DNA from: an uncultured Acetatifactor sp.
GTDB lineage: Bacteria; Bacillota; Clostridia; Lachnospirales; Lachnospiraceae
Assembly (NCBI GenBank): GCA_947595925.1
Contig: CANQEV010000018.1
Coordinates: forward strand, 1-53,634
Length of the DNA stretch: 53,634 bases
Reading direction: 5' to 3'
Below are positions 16,285 to 24,998 of the stretch, one piece after another (within the stretch, counting starts at the first letter, position 1; every line of letters starts with the position of its first letter). A program made the translations under genes and the position numbers. Below the pieces are notes generated by a model. It made no database searches. It worked only from the letters and a program-made list of their open reading frames with translations, and had not been told where the DNA came from.

Positions 16285-17469
16285 TCAAGAAAAATCCTCT
16301 TTCACCGCCCTCTCCAGGCAAAGAAGCGCACTCTCCAGCGTCTTCCTCGGGCATGCCAGGACCATGCGCTGGAAGGACGCGGCGTTTTTCCCGAAGATAT
16401 GCCCTGCGTCCAGCCAGAGCCCCGCCTTATGACTGATGAAAGCGTCAAGGGTAGCGCCGTCCAGCCCCAATCCGGAGCAGTCCAGCCAGGCAAAGTAGGT
16501 GCCCTCCGGCTCCGCCAGCCGGATCTGGGGGATCCTCTCCCGCAGAAAATCGCGCAGGAAATCCAGATTTTCCTGAAGGTAACGCCTGCACTGGTCCAGC
16601 CACGGCCCGCCGCTCTCGTAGGCGGCCTGGGCGGCGACAAGCCCCAGCGCGTTTAACTGAAAATACCCGCTCCCGTCCATCTCCTTCTGAAATTTCCGGC
16701 GAAGCTCCCGGCTGGGGATCCATATATTTGAGACCTGGAGCCCCGCCAGGTTAAAGGTTTTGCTGGGGGAAGTACAGACCACCGTCTTCTGCGCCAGGTC
16801 AGGACATGCCTTTAGAAATACCGTGTGTGGATGTCCCGGCAAGGCGAAATCACAGTGAATTTCATCAGAAATTACGGTGACGTCATATTTCAGGCAGATA
16901 TCGCCCATCCTCCGCAGCTCTTCCTTCGTCCAGACACGACCCACTGGATTGTGGGGCGAACACAGGATAAACAGCTTTACCTTCTTCTTTTTGATTGTTT
17001 CCTCGAAGTCGTCAAAATCTATCTCATACTTTCCGTTCCGGTATGCCAGCCTGTTCTCCGCCACCCGGCGGCCGTTGTCCCGGATCACGGAGGCGAAGGG
17101 ATAGTAGACTGGCGGCTGGATCATCACGCTGTCCCCTTCCTTCGTATATGCCCGGATGGCCATGGCCAAGGCGAACACGACGCCCGGCGTCTTCACCAGC
17201 CATTCCGGTTTCGTCTCCCAGCCGAATCGATCGCGAAACCACCCGGCAACCGCGTCGTAATACTCCCCTTTTACCTCGCTGTACCCAAAGATCCCATGGT
17301 CCACCGCCCTGTGCAGGGCATCCAATATCGGCTCCGCAGCCTGAAAATCCATATCTGCCACCCACAGCGGCAGCACATTTTCCGGATACCCCCGCTCCAC
17401 GGCAAAGTCATACTTTAGGCTGTTCGTATGTTTTCTGGATATCTCTCTGTCAAACTGATACGTCTCCAT
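16285..17469 (-). CDS. patB: PatB/MalY-type cystathionine beta-lyase aminotransferase
   Basis: Encodes 394 residues, a fold-type I PLP enzyme. Landmarks are LPLWVADMDFQAAEPILDAL near residue 35, KTPGVVFALAMAIRAYT, the PLP-binding ILCSPHNPVGRVWTKEEL, VISDEIHCDFAL, and the Schiff-base lysine in TSPSKTFNLAGLQ. The family splits cystathionine (and other C-S substrates) into homocysteine, pyruvate and ammonia; some members are regulators (MalY). It starts 6 bases after the stop of the upstream Cys/Met PLP gene, so the two are co-transcribed. The pair can support transsulfuration from cysteine to methionine. Possible odour-forming C-S lyase activity is a property of the family, not shown here. Confidence 0.87.
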   Translation of the reverse strand: METYQFDREISRKHTNSLKYDFAVERGYPENVLPLWVADMDFQAAEPILDALHRAVDHGIFGYSEVKGEYYDAVAGWFRDRFGWETKPEWLVKTPGVVFALAMAIRAYTKEGDSVMIQPPVYYPFASVIRDNGRRVAENRLAYRNGKYEIDFDDFEETIKKKKVKLFILCSPHNPVGRVWTKEELRRMGDICLKYDVTVISDEIHCDFALPGHPHTVFLKACPDLAQKTVVCTSPSKTFNLAGLQVSNIWIPSRELRRKFQKEMDGSGYFQLNALGLVAAQAAYESGGPWLDQCRRYLQENLDFLRDFLRERIPQIRLAEPEGTYFAWLDCSGLGLDGATLDAFISHKAGLWLDAGHIFGKNAASFQRMVLACPRKTLESALLCLERAVKEDFS

Positions 17470-17474
17470 GTCAT

Positions 17475-18629
17475 CTACTCTCCAAATGCCTGTTTCAGAT
17501 CGGCTATGATATCGTCCGCACTTTCCAGTCCCACGGACAGACGCAGCAGGGTGTCCGTGATCCCCAGATGCTCCTTCATCTCCGCAGGGACGTCCGGGTG
17601 GGTCTGGACGGTGGGATAGGTGAGCAGGGATTCCGTACCGCCCAGGCTCTCCGCAAAAATGATCAGCTTCACTCCCTGCAGGACGCGCAGCGCCGTTTCC
17701 TTGCTGTCCGTGCGGAAGGAGAGCATACTGCCGAAGCCGGAGGCCTGGGACGCGTTGACCTCATACCCGGGATGGGTCTTCAGCCCGGGGTACAATACCT
17801 GGGTCACATGGGGCTGCTCCAAGAGCCATGCAGCTATCTTTACGGCGTTCTCCTGCTGCCGCTCCATGCGGACGGCCAGGGTCTTGATCCCCCGCGTGAC
17901 AAGCCAGCAGTCCATGGGCGAAAGTGCGCCCCCGGTGGTCTTGGAGAGAAGGCGTACCCGATCCGCCAGCTCCTGGTTTTTACAACACAGGAAACCCGCT
18001 ATGGTATCATTGTGCCCCGACAGGAATTTGCTGCCGCTGTGGATCACGATATCCGCCCCCAGTTTTAGGGGATTTTGAAAATAGGGGGACAGGAACGTAT
18101 TGTCCACAATGAGAAGCAATCCGTGTTCCTTTGCAAGCTCTGCGCATCCCCTAAGGTCCGTGATGAACATCATGGGATTGCTGGGGGTCTCCACATAGAT
18201 TGCCTTTGTCTCCGGGCGGATGGCCCCGGCCACGGTCTGGAGGTCCGAGGTATCCACATAGTCGATCTTCAGGCCGTTCTTCTTGCTGATCAGGCTGTGG
18301 AGGCGGACCACTCCGCCGTACAGATCCTCCGAACATATGATATGATCCCCCGGGGAAAACAGTTCAAAACAGACGCTCACCGCCGCCATGCCGGAGGAAA
18401 ACGCCGTGGTGCCGGCCGCGCCCTCCAGAGAGGAAACGATCTCTTCCAGATGGGTCCGGGTGGGATTGGACTCCCGGGTGTAATCAAAACCGCTGGGATT
18501 ATGGCCCGTGCGGATATGGCTGAAAGAAGCCGTCTGATATATGGGATAACTGATCGCGCGGTAATCGTCCCTGACGGCGCTCTCCGGGCCGCCGTGGACG
18601 CACCGGGTCTCAAAATTTGTCTCTGTCAT
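17475..18629 (-). CDS. Cys/Met metabolism PLP-dependent enzyme (cystathionine gamma-synthase/lyase type)
   Basis: Encodes 384 residues of the Cys/Met PLP family. Visible are RESNPTRTHLEEIVSSLEG, SSGMAAVSVCFELFSPGDHI, DLYGGVVRLH, AIYVETPSNPMMFITDL, the PLP lysine in HSGSKFLSGHNDTIAGF, and MLSFRTDSKETALRVLQG with the C-terminal SLGGTESLLTYP. Synthase, beta-lyase and gamma-lyase members cannot be separated by eye. Pairing with the PatB-type beta-lyase favours cystathionine gamma-synthase (MetB). The ATG at 18629 is chosen because GAGGAGGG lies 7 bases upstream. A weak promoter candidate is seen 25 bases before the start. Confidence 0.85.
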   Translation of the reverse strand: MTETNFETRCVHGGPESAVRDDYRAISYPIYQTASFSHIRTGHNPSGFDYTRESNPTRTHLEEIVSSLEGAAGTTAFSSGMAAVSVCFELFSPGDHIICSEDLYGGVVRLHSLISKKNGLKIDYVDTSDLQTVAGAIRPETKAIYVETPSNPMMFITDLRGCAELAKEHGLLLIVDNTFLSPYFQNPLKLGADIVIHSGSKFLSGHNDTIAGFLCCKNQELADRVRLLSKTTGGALSPMDCWLVTRGIKTLAVRMERQQENAVKIAAWLLEQPHVTQVLYPGLKTHPGYEVNASQASGFGSMLSFRTDSKETALRVLQGVKLIIFAESLGGTESLLTYPTVQTHPDVPAEMKEHLGITDTLLRLSVGLESADDIIADLKQAFGE

Positions 18630-18654
18630 ACAGGTCCCTCCTCGGTTCAAATAT

Positions 18655-18684
18655 TTATAACATATAACAGGTTGGAAAACGCAA
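18655..18684 (-). promoter_or_regulatory. Possible promoter of the Cys/Met PLP enzyme operon
   Basis: On the minus strand TTGCGT (18679-18684) and TTATAA (18655-18660) are 18 bp apart. It is the best match in the 107-bp gap but only moderate. Confidence 0.35.
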
Positions 18685-18736
18685 TTCTTTTTCTAATCAT
18701 TGCTGGCCCGGCTCCGTCCCCGGCCTAGTTCCGGCT

Positions 18737-19663
18737 TCAGTCTTGGCCCTGCCGTTCCAGATACTTTCTGATCTCCTGGATATAAAGCTCTCCCATCCGG
18801 CTCAGCACCAGATTTTTCCGGGTGACATACCCGATCTCCATCTGGCTGTCCGTTCCGTCCTCCGGCTCAAAGGGGACGGCGAGATAATCCGTGCCGTTCA
18901 GCTCCTCGCAGATAATGCCGGAGCAGAGCGTATAGCCGTTCAAGCCAACCATCAGGTTCAGCATGGTCGCCCTGTCGTTGGCCTTGATGGTGCGGGGATA
19001 CTGCTCCGTGCTCAGGATCTCCTCCGCCAGATAAAAAGAGCTGTCGCTCCCCTGCTCAAAGGAGAGGCAGGGGTAATCCGCAAGCTCCTGAAAACGGATG
19101 GAGCTCTGCCCCGCCAGGGGATGCCCCTTCCAGAGGTACACATAGGCGCTGCAGTCGATGAGCTTATGAAACTCCAGATCGTTTGCCTTCAAGAGATTCA
19201 TTATGACCTTGCGGTTAAAATCGCTGAGAAACAGGATGCCGATCTCACTCCGAAGGGTGTGCACGTCGTCTATGACCTCACGGGTCTTGGTCTCCCGGAT
19301 GGCAAACTCATATTCCTCCGTGTCAAACTGCTTTACCATCTCCACAAAGCTTTTGATGGCAAAGGAATAATGCTGCGTGGAGATGCCGAATTTCTTTTTC
19401 CGCTTTCCGGAGCCGCTGTATTTTTCTACTAGGTCCTCATACTGGCTGTAAACCTGCCTGGCATATGTGACAAACTCCATGCCGTCGTTCGTAAGGGACA
19501 TGCCGTGGCCGCTGCGGTGGAACAGCGCAAAGCCCAGCTCCCTCTCCAACTCCTGCACCGCATTGGACAGAGAGGGCTGGGCGATGTATAAAACCTCCGC
19601 AGCCCTGCTCAGCGAGCCGGCCTCCGAGATCACGATCACATAGTGTAACTGCTGCAGTGTCAT
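18737..19663 (-). CDS. LysR family regulator, CmbR/MtaR-like
   Basis: Encodes 308 residues. The N-terminal winged helix is typical (LQQLHYVIVISEAGSLSRAA; PSLSNAVQELERELGFALF), and a periplasmic-binding-like effector domain occupies about 90-300. The segment FAIRETKTREVIDDVHTLRS followed by EIGILFLSDFNRKV resembles what I recall of CmbR/FhuR/MtaR-type regulators of cysteine and methionine genes in lactic bacteria. It is embedded among met/cys genes, and a palindrome before metN matches the MET-box core. It is therefore probably the regulator of this cluster, acting as an activator with a sulfur metabolite as coinducer (inference). Confidence 0.85.
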   Translation of the reverse strand: MTLQQLHYVIVISEAGSLSRAAEVLYIAQPSLSNAVQELERELGFALFHRSGHGMSLTNDGMEFVTYARQVYSQYEDLVEKYSGSGKRKKKFGISTQHYSFAIKSFVEMVKQFDTEEYEFAIRETKTREVIDDVHTLRSEIGILFLSDFNRKVIMNLLKANDLEFHKLIDCSAYVYLWKGHPLAGQSSIRFQELADYPCLSFEQGSDSSFYLAEEILSTEQYPRTIKANDRATMLNLMVGLNGYTLCSGIICEELNGTDYLAVPFEPEDGTDSQMEIGYVTRKNLVLSRMGELYIQEIRKYLERQGQD

Positions 19664-19767
19664 CCTCCGTCTCCTTCTTATATACAGGGATCCGGCAGGC
19701 CCGGCCTTCTGTCGGGCACCGCCGCAAATCTCTTGATCGATTTTCCCCGTCGTTTACAGGGGTGCCT

Positions 19768-21111
19768 TTACGGCTTCCTCACTTCGGTCTTGATCAGGGA
19801 ATCCATGAACGCAACATACTGCTCTTTGGTAAAGACGGGTTTGTACTCCTCCACTACCTTCTTCGCAGCCTTCGCGCCGTCCCGCAGGAGCCGGTACGCG
19901 CCCAGGGCAAAGACCTTTGCGGTGACGATATAGGCAAGTTCCTCGTCAGTGATCGCAAAGGAGGAACTGTGCGCGCCGCCTTCCGCGCCTCCGGTGTTGA
20001 AGGTGAACACCGGCTGGATGTGCTGCAGATCCCCCACGTCGGTGGAACCGCCGCTCACCTTCCGGGGATCGTCCCCCAGGATCTCCACCTGGTATTTCTC
20101 ACCCGCAGCGATCTTTGCAGCCTCCAGCAGCTCCGGGTTCGTGGTCTCCGAGAGAAGGCTGGGAAGATAGCCGGGCATGGTCTCGATCTCCACCTCCGCG
20201 CCTACTGCCGCGCCGCCCGCGAAGAACGCGCGGTCCGTCTTGTCCGCCGCGTCCAGGATCGCCTCAAAGTTAGAAGCGCGCACCAGGGTCTCAATGACCA
20301 CTTCCTCCGGGATCACGTTGACCAGATCCCCGCCCTTTGTGATGATGGGATGTACCCGTACATGGTCGGGATCCTGGAAGGTCTCCCGCTGATAAGCCAG
20401 CGCGGAAAGCCCCAGGGATGCCGCGTTCAGGGCGTTGACCCCGAGATGGGGGCTGCCCGCGGCATGGGCCGCTTTGCCCTTGTAGCGGATGGTCTTGCTG
20501 ACGAAACCATTCCCGCCGCTTCCGGTCCCCTCCCGGAAAGTGATCTTATCCCCCATGCCCGTGTGATGGGCGAGGTTCAAGTCGATGTCGTCAAAAGCGC
20601 CGATGCGGATCAGCTCGCACTTTCCTCCGCCGTACTTGATCTTTCCCTCTTCTTTCAACCGGTTCTTAAACTCGATCTCCCCGTATTCCTCTGCGGGGAC
20701 GGCGAAGAAGACCACCTGGCCGTCCAGGGTCTTTGCCACCTCCGGATCCGAGAGGGCGATGGCCGCCCCCAGGATCCCCGTGAGCTGGCAGTGATGGCCG
20801 CAGCAGTGGGCCGCCTGAGTCTCCGGGTTCGCGTACTTGTGGTTCGGAATGCGCAGGGCGTCCAGCTCCCCGATCAGCGCCAGGCTCACGTTATCCTTTT
20901 TCTCCTCGTTCAGATAGGCTTTTACGCCTGTGATGGCGAGCCCCTCCTGTACGTTCAGGTTTAACTTCCTTGCATAATCCGCAAATTTTTTCGAGGTCTG
21001 AAATTCCTTGTACCCCAGCTCCGCATGGGTGTAGATATCCCGCGCAAAGGCCACGATCTCCTCCCGATGCGCGTCAATGTTGTCAAGGATCTTCTTTTCA
21101 ACTGCGTCCAT
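19768..21111 (-). CDS. M20 family amidohydrolase
   Basis: Encodes 447 residues of the M20D/amidohydrolase type (AbgB, HipO relatives). The metal region reads AHCCGHHCQLTGILGAAIAL, where the usual motif is HxCGHD; a histidine replaces the aspartate. Further ligands appear in VPAEEYGEIEFKN (the EE pair) and LNLAHHTGMG. The dimerisation domain has KAAHAAGSPHLGVNALNAA. It lies 24 bases after metQ, so it is part of the metNIQ operon. It probably releases methionine, cysteine or a related amino acid from an N-acyl or peptide form imported by that transporter (inference). A role on p-aminobenzoyl-glutamate, as for AbgB, is possible but has no support from the context. Confidence 0.8.
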   Translation of the reverse strand: MDAVEKKILDNIDAHREEIVAFARDIYTHAELGYKEFQTSKKFADYARKLNLNVQEGLAITGVKAYLNEEKKDNVSLALIGELDALRIPNHKYANPETQAAHCCGHHCQLTGILGAAIALSDPEVAKTLDGQVVFFAVPAEEYGEIEFKNRLKEEGKIKYGGGKCELIRIGAFDDIDLNLAHHTGMGDKITFREGTGSGGNGFVSKTIRYKGKAAHAAGSPHLGVNALNAASLGLSALAYQRETFQDPDHVRVHPIITKGGDLVNVIPEEVVIETLVRASNFEAILDAADKTDRAFFAGGAAVGAEVEIETMPGYLPSLLSETTNPELLEAAKIAAGEKYQVEILGDDPRKVSGGSTDVGDLQHIQPVFTFNTGGAEGGAHSSSFAITDEELAYIVTAKVFALGAYRLLRDGAKAAKKVVEEYKPVFTKEQYVAFMDSLIKTEVRKP

Positions 21112-21135
21112 TTTTGTCTGCCTTCCTTTCTGCTT

Positions 21136-21972
21136 TTAATATTCCGGAATGCTCCAGAGATCATTGTACTTCGGCCCGTTGTTCTCGCGGATCCAGTTCA
21201 GAAATTCCTCCGACTGGTAAGCCGCCACAACGTCCTTCGCCCACTGAGTGTCCTTGTTTTCGGCCTTGACCACCACCTGCAGCCAGAACTCGTCGCTCAG
21301 GTTCTCGTTGAACAACGCCGTAGAAGGATCCAGTCCGGTGTAAGCCACGATAGAGCCAGTGATGATCCCATAGTCAAAGTCGTCCAGCGTGGTGGCGATC
21401 AGATTCGTAGCCAGTTCCTGGATCTCAATATCGTAGAGATATTCCTCCACATCCTCCGGGCTCGCGGTGGCTTTGGACGTGCCCTCCTTCAGCTTAACCC
21501 AGCCAAGGTCCTGCAGCATGATCATCGCCCGGGCCATATTGCCCGCGTCCTGGGGGATCGCCACGGTCATGCCGTCCGCGATCTCGTCCACGGAAGCGTG
21601 TTTATTGGAAAAGACGGAGGCGGGTACGGTGGGGATCCTGGACAGCGCCACCAGATCGCCGCCGGCGGAATCATTGAACGCCTCCATGTAGGCAGTGTGC
21701 TGTTCCACGGACAGGTCCACGTCGCCGTCGTTGATCACCACATCCGCCTCGCTGAGATTAAGCTCCACACACTCAAAGGTATATCCCTTTTTCTCCAGGA
21801 TGGGAATGATGGCCTCCTCAAACAGCTCGGTGTACGGGCCGCTGCCCTTTGCGTAGCTGATATTTGTCTTTTCCTGTCCCACGGTGTTTTCCTTATCGCC
21901 GCAGCCCGTCAGAAGGGAAGCTGCGGTAAGGGCCGAAAGGGCCAGGACAGTTGCTCTCTGTAAAATCTTCAT
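21136..21972 (-). CDS. metQ: Methionine ABC transporter substrate-binding lipoprotein
   Basis: Encodes 278 residues of the NlpA/MetQ family. A lipoprotein signal peptide ends in LLTGC with the lipidated cysteine at residue 24. The mature part contains YTELFEEAIIPILEKKGYTFECV, DVDLSVEQHTAYMEAFN and TVAIPQDAGNMARAMIMLQD, all family hallmarks. It captures methionine (or a related compound) outside the membrane and delivers it to MetI/MetN. It is the third gene of metN-metI-metQ, separated from metI by 185 bases that contain a strong hairpin. That gap is unusual for the operon and may set a higher level of the binding protein. Confidence 0.92.
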   Translation of the reverse strand: MKILQRATVLALSALTAASLLTGCGDKENTVGQEKTNISYAKGSGPYTELFEEAIIPILEKKGYTFECVELNLSEADVVINDGDVDLSVEQHTAYMEAFNDSAGGDLVALSRIPTVPASVFSNKHASVDEIADGMTVAIPQDAGNMARAMIMLQDLGWVKLKEGTSKATASPEDVEEYLYDIEIQELATNLIATTLDDFDYGIITGSIVAYTGLDPSTALFNENLSDEFWLQVVVKAENKDTQWAKDVVAAYQSEEFLNWIRENNGPKYNDLWSIPEY

Positions 21973-22081
21973 GTCTGTTTACCTCCTTGCGCGCCGTCCA
22001 TCCGGCGCCTGTCACATCACTGTTGTGTCCGACCGTTGCGATCGTTGCAATCATTAGTCACGTCAATCTATTGTTCCATTC

Positions 22082-22120
22082 CGCCCCTTTGCCGCCGAAC
22101 TTTTGCAGGCAGCAAAGGCG
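22082..22120 (-). promoter_or_regulatory. Stable hairpin between metI and metQ
   Basis: CGCCTTTGCTGCC on the minus strand pairs with GGCGGCAAAGGGGCG across an 11-base loop, with a two-base bulge. No T-run follows. It may stabilise or separate the metQ message within the operon. Confidence 0.4.
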
Positions 22121-22157
22121 CTTTGATAACCCCCGGCAGAGTCAGCCCTGTGCCCGC

Positions 22158-22835
22158 CTACTTGTTCTTTCTGGCCAGGGCCGCCAGCTTGTTTCCCAGG
22201 GTCTGGAGGAGCTGGGTCACCAGGATCAGCACCACCACCAGGGAATACATCAAGGTAAAGTTAAACTTGTTGTAGCCGTAGTTCTGGATCAGCGCGCCGA
22301 TCCCTCCGCCGCCCACATAACCGGCCATGGCGCTGGAGCCGATGAGCCCCACCACACCGGTGGTCAGCGAGAGGATCAGAGATCCCAGGGACTCCGGCAG
22401 GATAAAATAGACGATACACTGAAACGGCGTCGCCCCGATGCTCTGGGCCGCCTCCAGGATCCCCCTCCCGGTGTCCAGCAGGGAATTTTCCATCAAACGG
22501 GCCATGAACGGGATGCTGGACAGGGTCATTGGCACGATGGCCGCGGTAGGCCCGATCCGGGTGCCGATCAGCGCTTTTGTGAGGGGCATCACCGCTACCA
22601 GCAGCACCACAAAGGGCGTGCTCCGGACAATGTTGATCACCACGTTCAGGACATTGTAGACGATCAGGTTTTGAAAGATCCCTCCCTTTCTCGTAAATGC
22701 CAGGAGAACCGCGAAGAAAAAGGCAAATACCGTGGCGATGATCAGGGATACGCTGACCATGTAGACTGTCTCCACAATGGATACGTTGATCTTATCCAGG
22801 GAGATCCCCAGAAATCCTTCCAATGCTTCTCTCAT
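22158..22835 (-). CDS. metI: Methionine ABC transporter permease
   Basis: Encodes 225 residues with five to six membrane segments, the size of MetI. The ABC-permease EAA loop is seen as ILEAAQSIGATPFQCIVYFILPESLGSLIL near 120-150. The N-terminal segment VETVYMVSVSLIIATVFAFF and the NIVRSTPFVVLLVAVMPLT region also match MetI. It forms the inner-membrane channel of the MetNIQ importer. Its ATG overlaps the metN stop by ATGA (22832-22835), a sign of tight coupling. The product ends in basic residues (ARKNK). Confidence 0.93.
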   Translation of the reverse strand: MREALEGFLGISLDKINVSIVETVYMVSVSLIIATVFAFFFAVLLAFTRKGGIFQNLIVYNVLNVVINIVRSTPFVVLLVAVMPLTKALIGTRIGPTAAIVPMTLSSIPFMARLMENSLLDTGRGILEAAQSIGATPFQCIVYFILPESLGSLILSLTTGVVGLIGSSAMAGYVGGGGIGALIQNYGYNKFNFTLMYSLVVVLILVTQLLQTLGNKLAALARKNK

Positions 22836-23935
22836 GCGATCACCTCCTTTTTCTGTACGTTGTCTTCCAGATCGATCTCCTGCCAGCCCACCCTGCTGGC
22901 CTCAAAATAAGCAAGACCCTTCCGGATCTCCTCGTCGCTGCCGATGATCTGGATGATGATGATGCCCAGAATCTTTTCCTGAATCTCACTGATGTTGGCA
23001 AACAGGATATTGGTCTCCACGTCAAACTTCTTGTTCACCGCGGCGAGCACGGATTCCGTAGTCTCCGTGTCCAGGAACTTCAGCCGCAGGATCCTGTAAT
23101 TTCTCGTCTCCCGCCGGATCCCTTCCACCAGCAGGCCGGGAACGCTGTCATTGATGACCGTCCGCACAAAATTCTTTGTGATCTGCTGGACGGGGGCGCT
23201 GAACACATCCAGGGCGCTTCCCTGCTCCACGATCCGGCCGTCCTCCATCACCGCCACACGGTTACAGATGCTCTGGATCACATGCATCTCATGGGTGATC
23301 AGGACGATGGTGATATGCAGCTCCCGGTTGACCCGCTTTAAGAGCTGCAGGATGGCATTGGTGGTCTTCGGATCCAGGGCGCTGGTGGACTCGTCGCTGA
23401 GCAGGATGGACGGATTGGAGACCAGGGCCCTGGCGATGCCCACGCGCTGCTTCTGTCCGCCGGAGAGCTTGGAGGGGTAATCATTCTTCTTGTCGGTCAG
23501 TTCCACAAATTCCAGAACCTCCTCCACCCGCCTGCGGATCTGTTCCTCCGGCACACGATTCAATTTCAGCGGCAGCGCCACATTGGCATATACCGTCTTG
23601 CTCTCCAGGAGCTGAAACTGCTGAAAGATCATGCCGATGTTCTTCCGCTTCTTCCGGAGGGCGGCAGCGGACAGAGCGTTGATATCCTCCCCGTCCACCA
23701 GCACCTTCCCCTGGCTCGGCTTCTCCAGCGCGTTGATCATACGGAGCAGGGTGGATTTCCCCGCCCCGGAGAAACCGATGATCCCAAAAATGTCCCCGCT
23801 CTCTATGGTCAGATCTACATCCTTCAGGGCCTCCACATCCTTCTGGGGCGTGCGGAAAGTCTTGCTGACGTTCTGAAAGACGATGTTGCCGCTCCCCTGA
23901 TCGGAAACGGTTTTTACATCTGTTGTTTCTGACAT
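22832..23935 (-). CDS. metN: Methionine ABC transporter ATP-binding protein with NIL domain
   Basis: Encodes 367 residues. The ATPase domain shows Walker A GFSGAGKSTLL, the signature LSGGQKQRVGIARAL, Walker B SILLSDESTSALD and the switch VLITHEM. A C-terminal NIL domain (about 285-365, RILRLKFLDTETTESVLAAV onward) senses methionine and inhibits transport in MetN homologues. The ATG at 23935 is favoured because the putative -10 TATAAT (23964-23969) directly abuts the longer candidate start at 23965, which would lie upstream of the transcript; AAGGGAG lies 8 bases before the chosen start. It is the first gene of metN-metI-metQ-M20. Confidence 0.92.
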   Translation of the reverse strand: MSETTDVKTVSDQGSGNIVFQNVSKTFRTPQKDVEALKDVDLTIESGDIFGIIGFSGAGKSTLLRMINALEKPSQGKVLVDGEDINALSAAALRKKRKNIGMIFQQFQLLESKTVYANVALPLKLNRVPEEQIRRRVEEVLEFVELTDKKNDYPSKLSGGQKQRVGIARALVSNPSILLSDESTSALDPKTTNAILQLLKRVNRELHITIVLITHEMHVIQSICNRVAVMEDGRIVEQGSALDVFSAPVQQITKNFVRTVINDSVPGLLVEGIRRETRNYRILRLKFLDTETTESVLAAVNKKFDVETNILFANISEIQEKILGIIIIQIIGSDEEIRKGLAYFEASRVGWQEIDLEDNVQKKEVIA

Positions 23936-23963
23936 TGCTCTCTCTCCCTTCATCGTTTTGTTC

Positions 23964-23992
23964 ATTATATCCTGTCATTTCCAAAAATGCAA
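23964..23992 (-). promoter_or_regulatory. metN operon promoter
   Basis: TTGCAT (23987-23992) and TATAAT (23964-23969) on the minus strand are spaced by exactly 17 bp. The implied transcription start near 23957 gives a leader of about 20 nt, too short for a SAM riboswitch or T-box. Confidence 0.65.
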
Positions 23993-24012
23993 TTATCATA
24001 TAGGTATAGTAG

Positions 24013-24033
24013 GGTATAGCCTGAAGCTATACC
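24013..24033 (-). promoter_or_regulatory. MET-box-like palindrome upstream of metN
   Basis: A perfect 8+5+8 inverted repeat (GGTATAGC, CTGAA, GCTATACC on the plus strand). Its core agrees with the streptococcal MET-box TATAGTTTCAAACTATA at 14 of 17 positions. It is centred about 66 bp before the inferred start site, the usual LysR recognition position, and another GGTATAG half-site lies at 24003-24009 nearer the promoter. Confidence 0.65.
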
Positions 24034-24156
24034 TCTCCGGATGTCCTTAAGATGTTCCTATTCGTCTATTCAAAGACCTTTCGCGGCATTTTCTTTCGAG
24101 TGCGCTTTTCTGAGAGCCGCCGGACCATCTTATTGGAATACGCTTTGGAGGCAGCC

Positions 24157-24953
24157 TTACAGGATCGTGCCGCCTCCCGCCACATATTCCCCCAGATAGC
24201 AGACCAGGGCCTGTCCCGGCGCAGGGGCCCGCTGCGGTTCTTCAAAAATGCATTCGATCCCCTCGACCCCCTGTCTCAGGACTGCCGCCGCGCTCCTGTG
24301 ATGATACCGTATCTTCGCGGTGACGGAGAGCTCCCCGCTCAGCTGGCTGACCGCCATAAACTGAAACCCGCCTCCGCGGCGATCTTCCTCACTTCCGCCT
24401 TGGTATATTCCCCGATGGGTAACAGCGTCCTGGAAAGCTGCTCCTGGGTAAGGCTGTATAATGCGTATGTCTGGTCCTTTTCCTCCGAGACGGCCTTCGC
24501 CAGGGAATATCTCCCGTCCGGCAGCCGGCACACCCTGGCGTAATGCCCCGTGGCGATATAGTCCGCGCCGATCTCCAGAGCGCGATTTAAAAAAGACTCC
24601 CACTTGACATACCGGTTGCAGGCGATACAGGGATTCGGCGTTCTTCCCGCCTCATACTCCGCGATAAAAGGCTCGATCACCTTCTCCCGGAAGGGAGTCT
24701 TGAAATTCATGACATAGTGGGGGATGCCGATCTGCCGGGCCACCCGCCGCGCGTCCTCCGCCGCGCTCAATCCGCAGCATCCCCCGTTATACGACTGCGT
24801 CTCCCAGCTCTCATCCTGCCAGATCTGCATGGTCACGCCGATCACGCGGTAGCCCTGTTCTTTTAAGAGATAGGCGGCGACGGAGGAATCCACGCCTCCG
24901 GACATTCCCACCGCCACGGTTCCCTTTTTCGGAACCTCAAAATTTGAATCCAT
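24157..24953 (-). pseudogene. mnmA: tRNA 2-thiouridylase MnmA, broken by an internal out-of-frame deletion
   Basis: The first 200 or so codons are a normal MnmA start: PP-loop [18 protein letters not shown], the first catalytic cysteine in [29 protein letters not shown], and [21 protein letters not shown]. After KIAAEAGF the frame runs into a stop. The C-terminal part continues in another frame from [19 protein letters not shown] to GGGTIL, ending at 24157. The joint near 24360-24366 removes about 90-100 residues, including the second catalytic cysteine segment (DSQxICFI). Loss of a hundred codons cannot be a simple base-calling error. MnmA normally thiolates U34 of Lys, Glu and Gln tRNAs with sulfur from IscS. 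Its position after iscS-iscU is canonical. Confidence 0.85.
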
Positions 24954-24998
24954 AACCATCCTCAAACCCGCCGGACCTCTCTCCGGCCAAAGCGCCCT

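Noticed and set aside
23936..24156. SAM riboswitch or T-box before metN
   Set aside because: The promoter lies so close to the start that the leader is only about 20 nt, and no S-box or T-box conserved stretch was found.
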